NCBI RefSeq assembly: GCF_019393635.1 | Contig: NC_057861.1 | Location: forward strand, 88,208,827 to 88,272,826 | DNA from: Dromiciops gliroides | Lineage: Eukaryota > Chordata > Mammalia > Microbiotheria > Microbiotheriidae | Length of the DNA: 64,000 nt | Direction: 5' to 3' | In this document: one piece after another, positions 1 to 11,072 of the stretch | Numbering within the stretch: position 1 is the stretch's first letter | Layout: the number at the start of each line of letters is the position of its first letter | Notes under the pieces: model-generated | Database searches by the model: none | What the model was told of the DNA's origin: nothing | The model's input: the letters and a program-made list of their open reading frames with translations, nothing else | Translations under genes and position numbers: made by a program

Positions 1-194
1 AAAAAATTGGAATGGTTTGCCATTTCTTTCTCCAGCTCATTTTACAGAAGAGGAAACTAAAGCAAACAGGATGAAGTGACTTGTCCAGGGTCACATAGCT
101 GGTAGGTGTCTGAGGTCAGATTTGAACTCAGGAAGATGAGTCTTTCTGACTCCAGGCCTGGCAGTCTATCTACTGTACCACCTAACTGCCCCAA
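1..194 (-). mobile_element. MAR1-type SINE with RTE-like tail, cut by window edge
   Basis: Read on the minus strand this is a tRNA-like SINE head (right end, ...cacctaactgcccc) followed by a tail with 'gctggagaaagaaatggcaa'. The same head-plus-tail arrangement recurs at 23505-23755, 31135-31415 and 47218-47468. Marsupial MAR1 SINEs carry a tail matching RTE/BovB LINEs, which are thought to mobilise them. The distal tail lies outside the window. Confidence 0.75.
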
Positions 195-590
195 GTTTAT
201 GACTAGTCTATTAATCTTTTGCAAAGTAACTGTTCTTCCTTCTCCTCGAATGACTAATCTCGATTTCAACTTCATGTGAGTGCAACATCGCTGCTTCTCT
301 ACACCAATTTCAGTGCTAGCAGGTAGATCACCACAGTGAGAAAACAGCATGCATAGTATGGGGGCTCTCAGAACAGAGAAGAGGAGTCCTGATAGGAAGA
401 TGGAAAGGAACTAAGAGCTCCTATACATACCACCACAAGTCTGTAGTAAATCAGACATGCCAATATCTCTGAATGTTTCTAATGCCCAGTGGAACAATTC
501 AATTCAATTCAATGAAAAAAAGTCCATTTGTTAAGACAGACTTAGTTACTTTCTTGCCTCTTGTGGTTGTGATGGGGAATCAAATGAGAA
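195..590. other. No recognised feature
   Basis: AT-rich single-copy-looking sequence with only a short (AATTC)3 run near 500. No coding region or repeat family recognised. Confidence 0.5.
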
Positions 591-596
591 AATCCA

Positions 597-990
597 ATCC
601 TACAAGCATTTATTATATACCTACCTACTGCTAAGTGCTGAGAAATACAAAGACAAAATTAAAAAAACAGTCTCTACCCTGGAGGAACATTCATTCTGCC
701 ATAATTTGTTCAGGGATAATCATATATGTAATAGTCTGAGGAGAAAAGGGAGAGCAGTAATAATATTTTTATGTGGTAGGCTCTTCCCCTCATTGTTAGT
801 TCTCTCCTCTTCTTTTTGAATGATCACTTTAAATGATCACAAAGGGTATCTGGAAAGGCTTCTCTTAGGAGACAGAATATGAGCAGAGATGACTGAAGTG
901 AGGGGATTGATTCTAAGAGGCAGAGGAGAAGTAAGAACTTTCCATGTTTAGGAGTAGAGCAGTGTTGACATCAGGATAATGGGTTCATAG
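597..990 (+). repeat. Ancient long interspersed repeat, copy 1 (family not named)
   Basis: Begins with the module 'catttattatatacctac..tgctaagtgctgagaaatacaaag', then 'cagtctctaccctggaggaac', then an AG-rich body. Related modules in the same order recur near 1690, 2930, 17500, 47780, 49270, 55310 and 57800. This is a widespread old mammalian repeat, but I am not certain of its formal name. Confidence 0.5.
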
Positions 991-999
991 GTCTGGGAT

Positions 1000-1165
1000 T
1001 AGAAGAGACTTCAAAGGCTATTTACTTTAACTCCATTTTTTTTAACTCCTTCATTTTTAAAATGAGAAAACAGGATCCTAGAGAGATTAAGTGATTTGCC
1101 TGAGGTCACACTGATAGTAAGCCTCAGACAGAATGTGAACCCAGGTCCTCAGTTCCCTTTCTACT
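1000..1165 (-). repeat. MIR-family SINE relic
   Basis: Reverse-orientation MIR layout: 'gaagagacttcaaaggct' tail, 'aaaatgagaaaacagga', then 'agtgatttgcctgaggtcacact', the antisense of the MIR core. Strongly diverged. Confidence 0.6.
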
Positions 1166-1189
1166 ACAGCATGAAATTAAGTAGGCCAC

Positions 1190-1400
1190 TTTGTCCGGAA
1201 TGTGGAGTGCGTTTATGGGGAGTGAAGTGCAGTAAGCCTAGAAAGGTATGAGGGATTAAGACTGTAGAATATGTGAAATGACGAGCAGAATGAGTTTGTG
1301 TTTTATCCTAGGGCAATAGAGAAGTTTCTTGATCAGAATAGTACCACCAACAGACTCGTGCTCTAGAAAGGGCATTATTCTGAAATGCTTCCTGACCTTA
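1190..1400 (+). repeat. Ancient long interspersed repeat, distal part
   Basis: Contains 'gtgttttatcctagggcaat', 'agaagtttcttgatcagaat' and 'agaaagggcattattctg', the distal module of the same old family seen at 48400 and 58270. Confidence 0.45.
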
Positions 1401-1416
1401 GAAATAATATCATTCA

Positions 1417-1559
1417 GGGGCAGCTAGGGGGTGCAGTGGATAAAGCACTGGCCCTGGATTCAGGAGTACCTGAGTTCAAATATGGCCTCAGACACTTGAC
1501 ACTTACTAGCTGTGTGACCCTGGGCAAGTCACTTAACCCCCATAGCCCCGAAAAAAAAG
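1417..1559 (+). mobile_element. Young marsupial SINE, copy 1
   Basis: Complete head-to-tail SINE: ggggcagctaggg head, 'ctgagttcaaat' box B-like stretch, 'agctgtgtgaccctgggcaa' core and an A-rich tail. It is flanked by near-identical target-site duplications: taatatcattca (1405-1416) and taataccattca (1560-1571), 11 of 12 matching. Open frames across it are translations of the SINE, not a gene. Confidence 0.92.
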
Positions 1560-1689
1560 TAATACCATTCATAATATGTATTGTTCTGGTTGACAAATAT
1601 CTATTGAGTTTCTACTATTCAACTCAATTGACAAATATTTTTAAAGGTCTATCTGCAAGTTAAGTGCCAGAGTACAAAGATTCAATTCA

Positions 1690-2230
1690 CTTAAAAAGTT
1701 TGTTCCTTAAGAACCTACCGGGTCTGGAACACTGTACTAGGCACTGAGGGAAATAAAAAGATGAGATAATGACAAGTCCCTATACTCCTGAGCCTTACTG
1801 TCAGGGGGAAAAGACACAAACACATATAGCTACACTATAAAAGAGCATATATATGGTAAGCCCATTTGAGAGATACAAAGTACTCCAAAGTATATCAAAA
1901 AATGAAAACAAAATTGTCACAAAGGAGAGGATACCATAGACTTGGTGGAGGATGAAGTATTTGAGGCGGGTTTTAAATACTGCATTGGTAGGAATTTAAC
2001 AGATGAAAAGGAGGAGAAAAAGACTTTGCTGGCATGCTGAGCAGTGAGAGGAAGAAACAGTGCAGGGTTTGTTGCAGAGAAGGAATAATCCAGTTTGGCT
2101 GGAACACAGAGGACACAGGTAGAAATAGAAAGAAAAGCAGAAGGCAGTGCTTACCTTCAAGGAGCTTACAATTTAATGGGGGAAGAGAACACAGTAAGAG
2201 GAGTTTGAAAGGAGGAGGAGGTAATTGTAG
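1690..2230 (+). repeat. Ancient long interspersed repeat, copy 2
   Basis: 'actgtactaggcactgaggg' start, 'caagtccctatactcctgag', then an AG-rich body with 'cttaccttcaaggagcttac'. Same module order as copy 1; probably more than one overlapping copy. Confidence 0.45.
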
Positions 2231-2596
2231 AACATAATGAAGTCCAGAGTATGCCAGCCCCATGGCAAATGAAGAGATGGCTAGCTTGGACACCCTGCTT
2301 AAAAGGAGGAGGCTATGGGAGGAGCCCTTTACCTTCCTGTCTCCATTCTTTCTCATCACACGGAGAAAAGGGTCTCAGAGGCAGGGAATACTGGTGAGGT
2401 CCTAATTCCAGGGTTCATGCGGAAAGTGGTACAAAGCACTTATTCACTGAAAAAAAAACACCCCCAAAAACCCTTTATTAAGCAGGTAGTATATTATTGT
2501 TCCCTTCTCTAGAAGAAGAAGCTGAGGCTCAGAGGATAAAAGAAACCTTTTTGTCTTCTCTTTGAGATTGTCTTCCATTTATAATACATAAATCTT

Positions 2597-2742
2597 TTGG
2601 GGGGGGGCAAGGCAATGAAGGTTAAGTGACTTGCCCAGGGTCACACAGCTAGTAAGAGTCAAGTACCTGAGGCAAATTTGAACTCAAGTCCTCCTGAATC
2701 CAGGGCTGGTGCTTCATCCACTGTGCCACCTAACTGCTCCTA
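2597..2742 (-). mobile_element. Young marsupial SINE, copy 2
   Basis: Antisense SINE starting with a G-run/A-tail complement and ending '..cacctaactgctcc'. A perfect 10-bp duplication cataaatctt flanks it (2587-2596 and 2748-2757). Confidence 0.9.
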
Positions 2743-2787
2743 TACTGCATAAATCTTATACATGGAATTATTTTGTATGTTGTTGAC

Positions 2788-2905
2788 ACCACTAGAATGT
2801 GAGCTCTTTGAGGTTTTTGCCTGTATTTTTGCCTTTCTTTTTATTCCCAGTGCTTAGCACAGTCCCTAGAACATAGTGGGCATTCAATTAATACTTAATG
2901 ACAGA
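2788..2905 (+). repeat. L2 LINE 3' end relic
   Basis: 'tagaatgtgagctctttgag' followed by 'cagtgcttagcacagtccct' and 'cattcaattaatacttaatg' is the characteristic L2 3' terminus. Confidence 0.7.
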
Positions 2906-2929
2906 CCCAAACATTTTATTGACTGACTG

Positions 2930-3070
2930 ACTTTATAAAGGAAACAATATTTAAGCTGGACCTTACAGGATACATAGCATTTCAAAAGGAAAGGATGGGT
3001 TAATGGAAGGTATTTCAAGAGAGCAAGCATGTGCAAAGCCACAGAGAATAGGAAATCTTAGAGGATTACT
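2930..3070 (+). repeat. Ancient long interspersed repeat, fragment
   Basis: 'ttaagctggaccttacagga', 'gcatttcaaaaggaaagg' and 'gcaaagccacagagaatagg' match the middle of the same old family. Confidence 0.4.
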
Positions 3071-3079
3071 CCAGACTGG

Positions 3080-3780
3080 GTTAGTTGAGGTTTCCTGTTT
3101 TGTCCCAGCTTAGGAGGCTAATGGGAGATAAGACCAGAAAAATAGATTAATGGTGATAACTTGAAGTCATGGCACCAAGGTCTATTGGAGAAAAAAAAGA
3201 ATAAATAAATATTGATGAAGATCGAAATGAAGAGGCTCATTACCCTCCCCCATGAATTTCTCTGATGTTTCATGAATTTTAAATCAGCCCCCTATCTGTT
3301 TGACCACAGGTCAGGTTAATTTCCAAAGCCTTGAAATTCACTATATCGATATATTTTTTTTTTCTCCCCCTCCATTTCAAGATGAGAACATATTCATCTC
3401 AGAGCATGGTTTGTTCTGTAAATTTTAATTTGAAATGGAAGACAGTCTCATAAATAATAATTAGCAGCCTCTGGAACATTAGGTTGAGCAGTAATAGGAA
3501 AAAGCTGCAGGGAAAACACATTTAGTCATTGCAAACACCCTCTTCACCCACATCCATAGCCCAGAGCTCAGTGCCTAGAGCCTACCATGGCCCCATCCAT
3601 TTCCCTCCCACCTTTTCACAAGAAGAAGGGCACACCTAGACCTAATGAGCCATCTAGGTGGCCAGAGAACTGGTGTGTATTCATAAGTCACCTATCTCTA
3701 GGGGTGGCAAAAAGTTCCTTCTTTGATTGGCAGAAGGGAACATGTCAGAAATGGAATGTGGATCAGCTATGCTGAAGAAT
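3080..3780. other. Unassigned, possibly single-copy sequence
   Basis: No recognisable repeat or reading frame. 3230-3540 has the look of slowly evolving non-coding DNA (mixed composition, short AT motifs such as gtaaattttaatttgaaatg), but conservation cannot be judged from one sequence. Confidence 0.4.
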
Positions 3781-3784
3781 GAAT

Positions 3785-3935
3785 CATGGCATGGAATAAA
3801 ACCTGTATCAAATTCTGGGGGGCCTGTTTCAAGAGAGAGGTATTGAAGAACTGGACCAACATGATCAAGAATTTGGAAACCATGCCACATGAGAATTGGA
3901 TGAGGTAACTGAGGATATATTTGGTTAACTCATAA
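3785..3935 (+). repeat. CR1/L3 LINE 3' fragment
   Basis: 'ggaaaccatgccacatgaga' and 'ggatgaggtaactgaggata' match the 3' region of mammalian CR1/L3, also present at 36475-37900. No coding potential remains. Confidence 0.6.
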
Positions 3936-3939
3936 GATC

Positions 3940-4085
3940 ACAGATTTAGAGCTCTGAGGGACCTTAGAGACCATCAGAGTAAGTGATTTGCCCAGGGTCA
4001 CAACAGCTAGTAATTGAGGCAGGATTTGAACTCTTCTTCCTAATTCCAAATTCAGCCCTCCATTCTCTAGACCAGGATTCCTCTC
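3940..4085 (-). repeat. MIR-family SINE relic
   Basis: 'atttagagctctgagggacc' then 'agtgatttgcccagggtcac' and 'gcaggatttgaactctt': antisense MIR core. Confidence 0.65.
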
Positions 4086-4439
4086 CTCTGATCATCTTTT
4101 ATTGTAGCACTCATGATGAGTATTTGCAAGAAGACTACTGTGAAGAGACATATCCAAAGGAAGTAGATAAGGAGAGTTCCTGATCAAATAGGAGAGTTGT
4201 CCTAAATTACCTGCTAAAAGATATACCTCTTTTATAGGTTGTCCAAGGAGACACCCAGGGACTCCCCCAACACTATTACCGGTAATTACACTGTTCATTC
4301 CTTTGCTTAACAAGCATTTATTGAACAACTTTTATGTAAGTGGCACAATATCTACTACAGAAGATGAAGTAGAGAAATTTATGAAGCATTCATTGAAGCC
4401 CTTAAAATTAAATCAACATATACTTTGATTCTTTTTGAG

Positions 4440-4580
4440 GCAGCTAGACTCTGGTGGAGAGAGTGGGGCTGATGACTTTGTGCAGGTCTTCTTTACTGAA
4501 ATCCAAACCACTTACAAGTCAAAATAACACCCTTCTGATGTCTTTGTTCCTCTTTGAGAACAATAATCTGTGAGTAGTAG
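4440..4580 (+). repeat. Dispersed marsupial repeat tail
   Basis: 'actctggtggagagagtggg', 'acttacaagtcaaaataaca' and 'gatgtctttgttcctctttg' recur in the same order at 5580-5690 and, inverted, at 48690-48860. Family name uncertain. Confidence 0.5.
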
Positions 4581-4629
4581 TAGCTTCCCCATTGGGGGAT
4601 GGAATAGGCCTCTAGTTGGACAATACTAC

Positions 4630-4710
4630 TATTTCTCCTCCTCCTTCTCCTCTTCCTCCTCTTCCTGACTCTTCTTCCTCTTCTTCTTCCTTCTTCTCCT
4701 CCTCCCCTCC
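4630..4710. repeat. CT-rich low-complexity tract
   Basis: Pyrimidine tract of tcc/ttc triplets, about 80 bp. Confidence 0.9.
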
Positions 4711-4838
4711 ATGTGGGGAGTCACACTTTTACATGTAGGTGCTCAGCCCAGTAGAATATAAATTTGGATACCTTATACTTTGCAAAGTATCTTGGGGTTT
4801 GGGGGATAAATTTTTTGCTTGCCCACTAATTGACTCTG

Positions 4839-4983
4839 TTTTTTGGTGGGAGGCAATGAAGGTTAAGTGACTTTCCCAGGGTCACATAGCTAGTAAGTGT
4901 CAAGTGTCTGAGGCCATATTTGAACTTAGGTCCTCCTGAATCCAGGGCCAGTGCTTTATCCACTTTACCATGAGGCTGCCCCT
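4839..4983 (-). mobile_element. Young marsupial SINE, copy 3
   Basis: Antisense SINE: 'aagtgactttcccagggtca' core complement and 'aggctgcccct' head. No convincing duplication, so somewhat older or rearranged. Confidence 0.85.
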
Positions 4984-4989
4984 GACCTT

Positions 4990-5325
4990 GACCTTTTTAA
5001 ACTAAGGTCTTTTCCAGGATTCAGTTTGTTTGAGGCAACACCCATTCAGTATTTAAAGACTAGATAAGAATTGAAGTAAAATATGGCCTACTTTGCTTTC
5101 ACAAAAGAATCAGTCTGGGAGGGGAAGACCCTCAGAGTTTCTGAGAATGGAAGATGAACAATTGTTATTTGTGCTCACTCTGAACTGTCAAAACCCAAAC
5201 AAGTGATGCTTGGTCTGGGACTTATTATTGGCCGATTAGTGAGAGCCAGAGTGATTTGAGTTTAAAGGCACAGTCAAGCAGCTCCATTTGTATCCCAGTT
5301 AAAAAAAAATTATAGAATAATTTAG
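4990..5325. other. Unassigned sequence
   Basis: No known family recognised. It includes 'gagtttaaaggcacagtcaa', similar to 'cagagtttaaaggcacagag' near 16940, which suggests two copies of an old repeat I cannot name. Confidence 0.35.
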
Positions 5326-5326
5326 T

Positions 5327-5464
5327 GGGCCGGGTGGCAGCTAGGTGGCACAGTGGATAAAGCACCAGCCCTGGATTCAGGAGTACCTGAGTTCAAATCC
5401 GGCCTCAGACACTTGACACTTACTAGCTGTGTGACCCTGGGCAAGTCACTTAACCCTCATTGCA

Positions 5465-5512
<48 letters not shown>
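5327..5512 (+). mobile_element. Young marsupial SINE with (AAT)n tail, copy 4
   Basis: A full SINE body ends in an uninterrupted (AAT)n microsatellite of about 45 bp (5468-5512) in place of the usual A-tail. Tails of this kind commonly seed microsatellites. Confidence 0.9.
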
Positions 5513-5513
<1 letters not shown>

Positions 5514-5690
5514 TGAAAAGGCCAAGGTATCCCACTGCATTTAGGGCTATTACTAGTCATCCTGACCTATGTCTTGCTACTTGACTCCAATGACTCTGGA
5601 GGAGAGAGTGGGGCTTGTACCTTTGCACAACTCTGCAAATAAAGACACCATTGGTCCTCTTCAAGAATGAAAGACAAAATACAACAAAAA
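5513..5690 (+). repeat. Dispersed marsupial repeat tail
   Basis: 'ctagtcatcctgacctatgt', 'tctggaggagagagtggggc' and 'ccattggtcctcttcaagaa': the same family as 4440-4580. Confidence 0.5.
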
Positions 5691-5915
5691 CAAGCCTTGG
5701 AGTCAGGAAGATCTGACTTAAAATCCTGCATTGGCCTTGCTAGCTGTGTGTTCTTGGGCAAATATTGTAACTTCTCCCAGCCTCAGTTTCCTCATCTGTA
5801 AAATTGAGAAAATAATAGTGTCTACCTTTTAGGTTGATATAAGGATCCTGTGTGAGAATATTTAAAAGCACTCTGCAAACCTTAAAGTGTTTTATATGTC
5901 AATGCTAGCTGTTAT
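5690..5915 (+). repeat. MIR3-like SINE relic
   Basis: 'ttggagtcaggaagatctga' head, 'tgctagctgtgtgttcttgg' core, 'cctcagtttcctcatctgta', then the 3' 'agcactctgcaaacc' region. Confidence 0.75.
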
Positions 5916-6559
5916 ATGATTTTGATGCAAAGATGAGAATAGATGAGCTTAAAAAATTTGTTGGAAAATATGATTCAGGAATGAGGAATGATAGGATCCA
6001 ATGACATATGGAATACACAAAAGTTTCATGTTTATGTATAATGAATACTTTCTTCATGAAAAGAAGCAGAAGGCACCAATAACATAAAAAATGCAATTAT
6101 ATTTTTTTAAATTATAAAAGTATTTTATTATCTTCAGTTACATGTAGAGAAAGTTTTCAACATTGGTTTTTATAAGATTTCTAGTTTCAAATTTTCTCCT
6201 CCCTCCCCTCCCTTATCCCCTCCCCAAGACAGCAAATAATCTCTTAGAGGTTATATATGTAAAATAACATTAAACATATTTCTGCATTAGTCATGTTATG
6301 AAAGAAGAATCAGAGCAAAAAGGGAAAACCTCAAAAAAGAAAAACAATAGCACCAAAACCAAAAGAAATAGTATGGTTCAATCTGCATCCATATTCCACA
6401 GTTCTTTTTTCTTTTATGGATTTGGAGAGCCTTTTCCATCTTGAGTCTTTGGAACTATCTTGTACTGTTGTATTGCTGAGAAGAATCAAGTCTATCACAG
6501 TTGATCAACACATGATGTTAATGATACTGTGTACAATGTTCTTCTGGTTCTGCTCATCT

Positions 6560-7106
6560 CACTCATCATCAGTTCATGCAAGTCCTTCCAGGTTTCTCTG
6601 AAATCCACCTGCTCATCATTTCTTACAGCACAATAGAATTCCATTACATTCATTCACCACAACTTGTTCAGTGATTCCCCAATTGTTTGGAAGCCCCTCA
6701 ATTTCCAATTCCTTGCCACCACATAAAGAGCAGCTATAAATATTTTTGTACATGTGGGTCATTTTCCCTTTTTTATGATCTCTTTGGGAAAAAGACCCAA
6801 AAGTGGTATTGCTGGGTCAAAGGGGATGCACAGCTTTATAGCCCTTTGGGCATAATTCCAAATTGCTCTCCAGAATGGTTGGATCAGTTCACAGCTCCAC
6901 AAACAATGCATTAGTGTTCCAATTTTTCCACAGCTTCTCCAACATTTATTATTTTCATTTTTTGTTATATTAGCCAATCTGACAGGTGTCAGGTGGTACC
7001 TCAGAGTTGTTTTAATTTGCATTTCTCTAATCAATAGTGATTTAGAGCATTTTTTCATATGCAAATAGATAGCTTTGATTTCTTTATCAGAAAACTGCCT
7101 TTTCAT
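6560..7106 (-). pseudogene. L1 ORF2 C-terminal region relic
   Basis: Minus-strand frame 7106-6759 contains the L1 ORF2 C-terminal signature: an 'REMQIKTTLRYHLTPVR' stretch, a Cys-rich segment (CWRSCG, then MHCLWSC) and 'IPFDPAIPLLG'. In intact L1 this follows the reverse transcriptase, which is absent here. The 3' continuation toward 6560 is recognisable but frame-broken. Confidence 0.85.
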
Positions 7107-7133
7107 ATCCTTTGTTCAAGTTATTTATTGTTT

Positions 7134-7915
7134 CTATGATTTGTTGTTTGACTCATTCTTTAGAATGAAATTATTTAGTTTCAAATTAATTTTCAGTCTA
7201 CCTTTCCATGGCTCTTTATTACATGTAATTTTTATTGCATCATGATCTGAGAAGGATACATTTATTATTTCTCCCTTTCTACATTTGACCATGAGGTTTT
7301 TGTGCCCTAAAATATGGTCAGTTTTTGAATATGTGCCATGTACTGCTGAGAAAATGGTATATTCCTTTCTATCCCCATTCAGTTTTCTCCAGACATCTAT
7401 CATGTTTAAATTTTCTAGTAATCTATTCACCTCTTTCACTTCTTTCTTATTTATTTTGTGGCTAGATTTATCTAATTCTGAAAGGGGAAGATTCAAATCC
7501 CCCACCAGTATAGTTTTGCTGTCTATTTCCTCTTGTTACTCATTTAGCTTCTCCTCTAAGAATTTGGATGCTATACCACTTGGCGCATCCATATTTAGTA
7601 TTGATATTACTTCATTATCTATAGTACCTTTTAGCAAGATGTAATTGCCTTCTTTATCTCTTTTAATCAGATCTATTTTTGCCTTTCCTTTGTCTGAGAT
7701 AAGGATTGCTACCCCTGCTTTTTTGACTTTAGCTGAAGCATAATATATTCTGCTCCAAACGTTTACCTTTACTCTGTGTGTATCTTTCTGCTTCAAATGT
7801 GTTTCTTATAAACAACCTATTGTAGGATTCTGGTTTTTAATCCACTCTGCTATTTGCTTCCATTTTATGGCAGAGTTCATCCCATTCACATTCACATTCA
7901 CAGTTATTATTACGA
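7134..7915 (-). pseudogene. L1 ORF2 endonuclease-domain relic
   Basis: The pieces on the minus strand are an ORF2 N-terminal start ('NVNGMNSAIKWKQIAEW', about 7915-7806), a middle piece (7796-7536, with KKAGVAILIS) and an APE-like endonuclease C-terminal half (7505-7134). The last has 'GDLNLPLSELD', 'TDHILGHK' and the catalytic-type 'SDHDAIK', which fit the D and H residues of the L1 endonuclease. Frames are broken between pieces. It stops just after the endonuclease, where the deletion begins. Confidence 0.85.
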
Positions 7916-8544
7916 ATTGTCTATTCCCTTCTATTCTATTTACCCCCTTTGTACTTTCCCCCCCTTCTTTCACCCTATTCCTCCTCACCAACATTTTGCT
8001 TCTTACCCCTGCCTCCCCCAATCTGCCCTCCCTTTTATGACCCCCTCCCTTTTCTTTACCCTTTTCTCCCTTGCTCCTGCCCTCCATTCTATCACTACCC
8101 CCACTTGACCCTTGCCCTTTTACTTTCCTATAGAATAAGCTAAGTTTCTTTGTCCAAATGAACGTATATGTTATTCCCTCTTTGAATCAATTCTAGTGAG
8201 AGTAAGGTTGAAACAATGTTCACCCCTCCCCTTCTTTCCCTCTATTGTGATAGGTTTTTTTGCAGCTCTTCATATGATATAATTCACACCATTCCACCTC
8301 CCCTTTCCTATTCTCCCATAAATGCCCTTTTTAACCCCTTAATTATCTTTATATCATCACATCAAAGACAATTTTATTTATATCCTCTGTGTATAATACT
8401 TCTGTCTGCCCAAATACATATACAGTTCTCAAGAGTTATAAAGTATTATTTTCCCATGTAGGAATGTTTAACAGTTTAACTTTTTACCCCCTGTTTATCT
8501 ATTAACTTCTCTTGAGTCTTGTAAGTTAAGATCGAATTGTCAGG

Positions 8545-9514
8545 AAACCTTAAAAGTCCCAGTTTCATTGAATGCCCATCTTTTCCCCTGAACCAGATTT
8601 ATCAGTTTTGTGGGTAATAGATTCTTGGCTGCAATCCAAGCTCCTTTGCCTTCTGAATATATATTCCAAGCCTTGTGGCCCCTTTAATTTTGAAGCTGCC
8701 AGGTCCTGAGCAATCTGACTGTGGGTCCATGATATTTAATTTACTTCTTTCTGGCTGCTTGGAGTATTTTCTCCTTCACCTGATAATTCTGGGATTTGGC
8801 TACAATATTCCTTGGATTTTTCCTTTTGGGGGTCCTCTTTCAGGAGGTGATTGGTGGATTCTTTTCAATGATGATTTTATCCTCTGATTCTATAATAATC
8901 AGGGCAGTTCTCCTTGATAATTTCCTGGAATATGTTGTCTAGACTCTTTTCTGGTCATGGCTTTCAGGACAGTCCAATAATTTTCAAATATCTCTCCTGC
9001 ATCTGTTTTCCAGATCAGTTGTCTTTCCAATGAAGTGTTTCACATTTTCTTCTATTTTTTTCATTCTTTTGATTCTGCTTGACTGATTCCTGGTGTCTCA
9101 TCAAGTCATTATCTTCCAACTGTCCAATTGTAATTTTTAAGGCATTGTTTTCTTCAGTGAGATTATGCACCTTTTTTTTTTCCATTTGGCCAAATGACTT
9201 TGTTAAGGAATTGTTTTCTTCAGTCAATCTTTGTGCTTCCTTTTCAAAGCTGCTGATTCTTTTTTTCATAATTTTCTTGTGTTGCTTTCATTTCTTTCCC
9301 CATTTTTTTCTTCTACCTCTCTCAATTGATTTTTAAAATCCTTTTTGAGCTCCTCCAAGAAGACTTTTTGTTCTTGAGACCAATTTATCTTCCCTCTTGA
9401 GGCTTAGCATGTAGGCAATTTGAGAGTATTGTCCTCATCTGAGTTTGTATTTGCCTCTTCCCTGTGTACATAGAAGCTCTCAATGGTAAGAGCTCTTTTT
9501 TGTTTCTTACTCAT
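8545..9514 (-). pseudogene. L1 ORF1 relic
   Basis: A start codon complement (cat at 9512-9514) opens a frame similar to the ORF1 start at 50194. 9269-9015 encodes a heptad-rich coiled coil with repeated 'LTEENN' units, the ORF1p trimerisation region. The RNA-binding and C-terminal part down to about 8545 is present at nucleotide level but interrupted by stops and shifts. Confidence 0.75.
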
Positions 9515-10179
9515 ATTGCAGCTTATTTTTTTTTAAAGTTGAGGTCTGTTCTAGGGGCACTAGGGTCCCTGTTTCAAACTTCTTGTGTTGGGGCATAGGT
9601 CCTGGGTCACTGGCTTTCTACACTAAGGTCTCCATCCCTTGTGAATTTCTCACCACCCTGGGCTTTCTCCTGGTACATTGGGATAGCCACGCCTGGTTGC
9701 ACCTATCCTGTGGGTGGCTCTCGAGCTGGCAGCCTGTCCTCTTGGCTAGTGGTAGTAGGTTTCACCACTGGCCTGCTGTACCACCAGCTTGTTGAGCCAG
9801 GATCCAGGGGCCTCAGTTGCTCAGCTGTTGCCTATAGCTTCCTGTTGACTTGCCCAGATCTCCTCCATGCTCTGCTGAGCTGAGGTGTGCTGTGCTGAGC
9901 TGAGATGCGCTGCTCTGAGCTGAGGTGTGCTGTGCCTCCCTTTTGCCTGAGTGAGACCAACCTTTCCTGAAGTCTTCTACATTATCTCTGGTTGGAAGAT
10001 TGTCTCTCTGTCTCTTTGCAGGTTCTGTAGTTTCAGAATCCGTCCAGAGGCTTGATTTAATGTTCTTTTTGAGGGAACCGAAGGAGAGCTCAGGCAACTC
10101 GCTGGCTTCTCTCTGCCATCTTGGCCCCAATTGCATTTTAACAAGAAAATTCTTGCCTTAGCTCCTAATTGGTATCTCT

Positions 10180-10345
10180 TTCTGTAATTTCTTATCTTTT
10201 ACTTCCATCTTCCCCTCAGCTACCAAATGGAAATTACTAGTTTGACTATGGCATTCTCTGCTCAAGAAGCTCATGGGCCTCATAATTGCCCATAGGATAA
10301 AATGCATTCTCCACTTGTTGACCCTGAAAGCTCCTCTAGGTTACC
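10180..10345 (+). repeat. L2 LINE relic
   Basis: 'ggataaaatgcattctccac' followed by 'ccctgaaagctcctctaggt' resembles the L2 3' ORF region. Weak; a second piece with 'gctctcactaagttagcccc' lies near 10875-10970. Confidence 0.4.
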
Positions 10346-10349
10346 AAGA

Positions 10350-10605
10350 GTCAGCTAGGTTGGCATAGTGTATAGACCAGGGTACTAGAGTGGGAGTCAG
10401 GCAGACATGAGTTTGAATCTGCCCTCAGGTACTTATTAGCTGTTTGCTTCTGGGCAAGTTCCTTAACCTCTGTTTACCCCAGGTTCTTCATTTGAAATGG
10501 GGATAATAATAGCACATACCTTGCTGCGAGGATAACATGAGAATTTGTTTCAAGTACTTTGCAATGCTTAGAGTTATATACATGCTGGCTATCATTATTA
10601 TAATG
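10350..10605 (+). repeat. MIR/THER-like SINE
   Basis: 'gtcagctaggttggcatagt' head, 'gagtttgaatctgccctcag', 'ttattagctgtttgcttctg', 'aaatggggataataatagca' and a 3' end at 'gctatcattattataatg'. Nearly full-length layout. Confidence 0.75.
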
Positions 10606-11072
10606 TCCAGCTCTCCCAGGTTGGGTCACATTTTTGAGGATTTAAAAAATGAAACAGTACTACTATCCTTGGACAAGAGTCTCAGGTTCGGATCCAGAGC
10701 ATTCCCCACAATTAATGCCACAAAGTCATAGAATGTCCTGCCCTTCCTAAGGTTGAGGGAGGGGCAACAAGGTATTTCTTTTGCCATGTTCAGGGAATTA
10801 ACTCTCTCCTTCATTCTCCTGAAAGGAGAAATGGGAAGTTTTCCATACCTGAAAGGGGCTTCCAAGATCTGATTTGTAAAGCTCTCACTAAGTTAGCCCC
10901 CTTTCATCTTTTTCTTCACTGTCCTCAACAAGAGAAGCCCCTTTTCTTTCAGGAAGTCAGCCTCCATTCCATTTGCACCAAACATTTATTTGGAACTTGT
11001 ATTAGACTCTAGGGATAACGGGGTTGAAATACGAATAAGAAAGTAAATTTTATTTAGTGGTGAATAAACACC
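10606..11072. other. Mostly unassigned sequence
   Basis: Apart from a weak L2-like stretch at 10875-10970 I see no feature. Frames over it lack any recognisable protein. Confidence 0.4.

Larger units (their letters stand above)
6095..10133 (-). mobile_element. L1 LINE, near full length but ORF2 internally deleted
   Basis: On the minus strand the order is a 5' UTR starting near 10133 ('gccaagatggcagagagaag'), ORF1 (about 9514-8545), a G-rich spacer (about 8545-7920), the ORF2 endonuclease region, then directly the ORF2 C-terminal region, a 3' UTR and an A-rich end near 6095. Full-length L1 is usually 6 kb or more. The roughly 2 kb encoding reverse transcriptase is missing at 7107-7133. A possible imperfect duplication (caattatatttt left, caattgcatttt right) flanks it. 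The element is dead for autonomous movement. Confidence 0.88.

Noticed and set aside
7285-7644. 119-codon plus-strand frame.
   Set aside because: Shadow of the L1 endonuclease region, which is coded on the minus strand.
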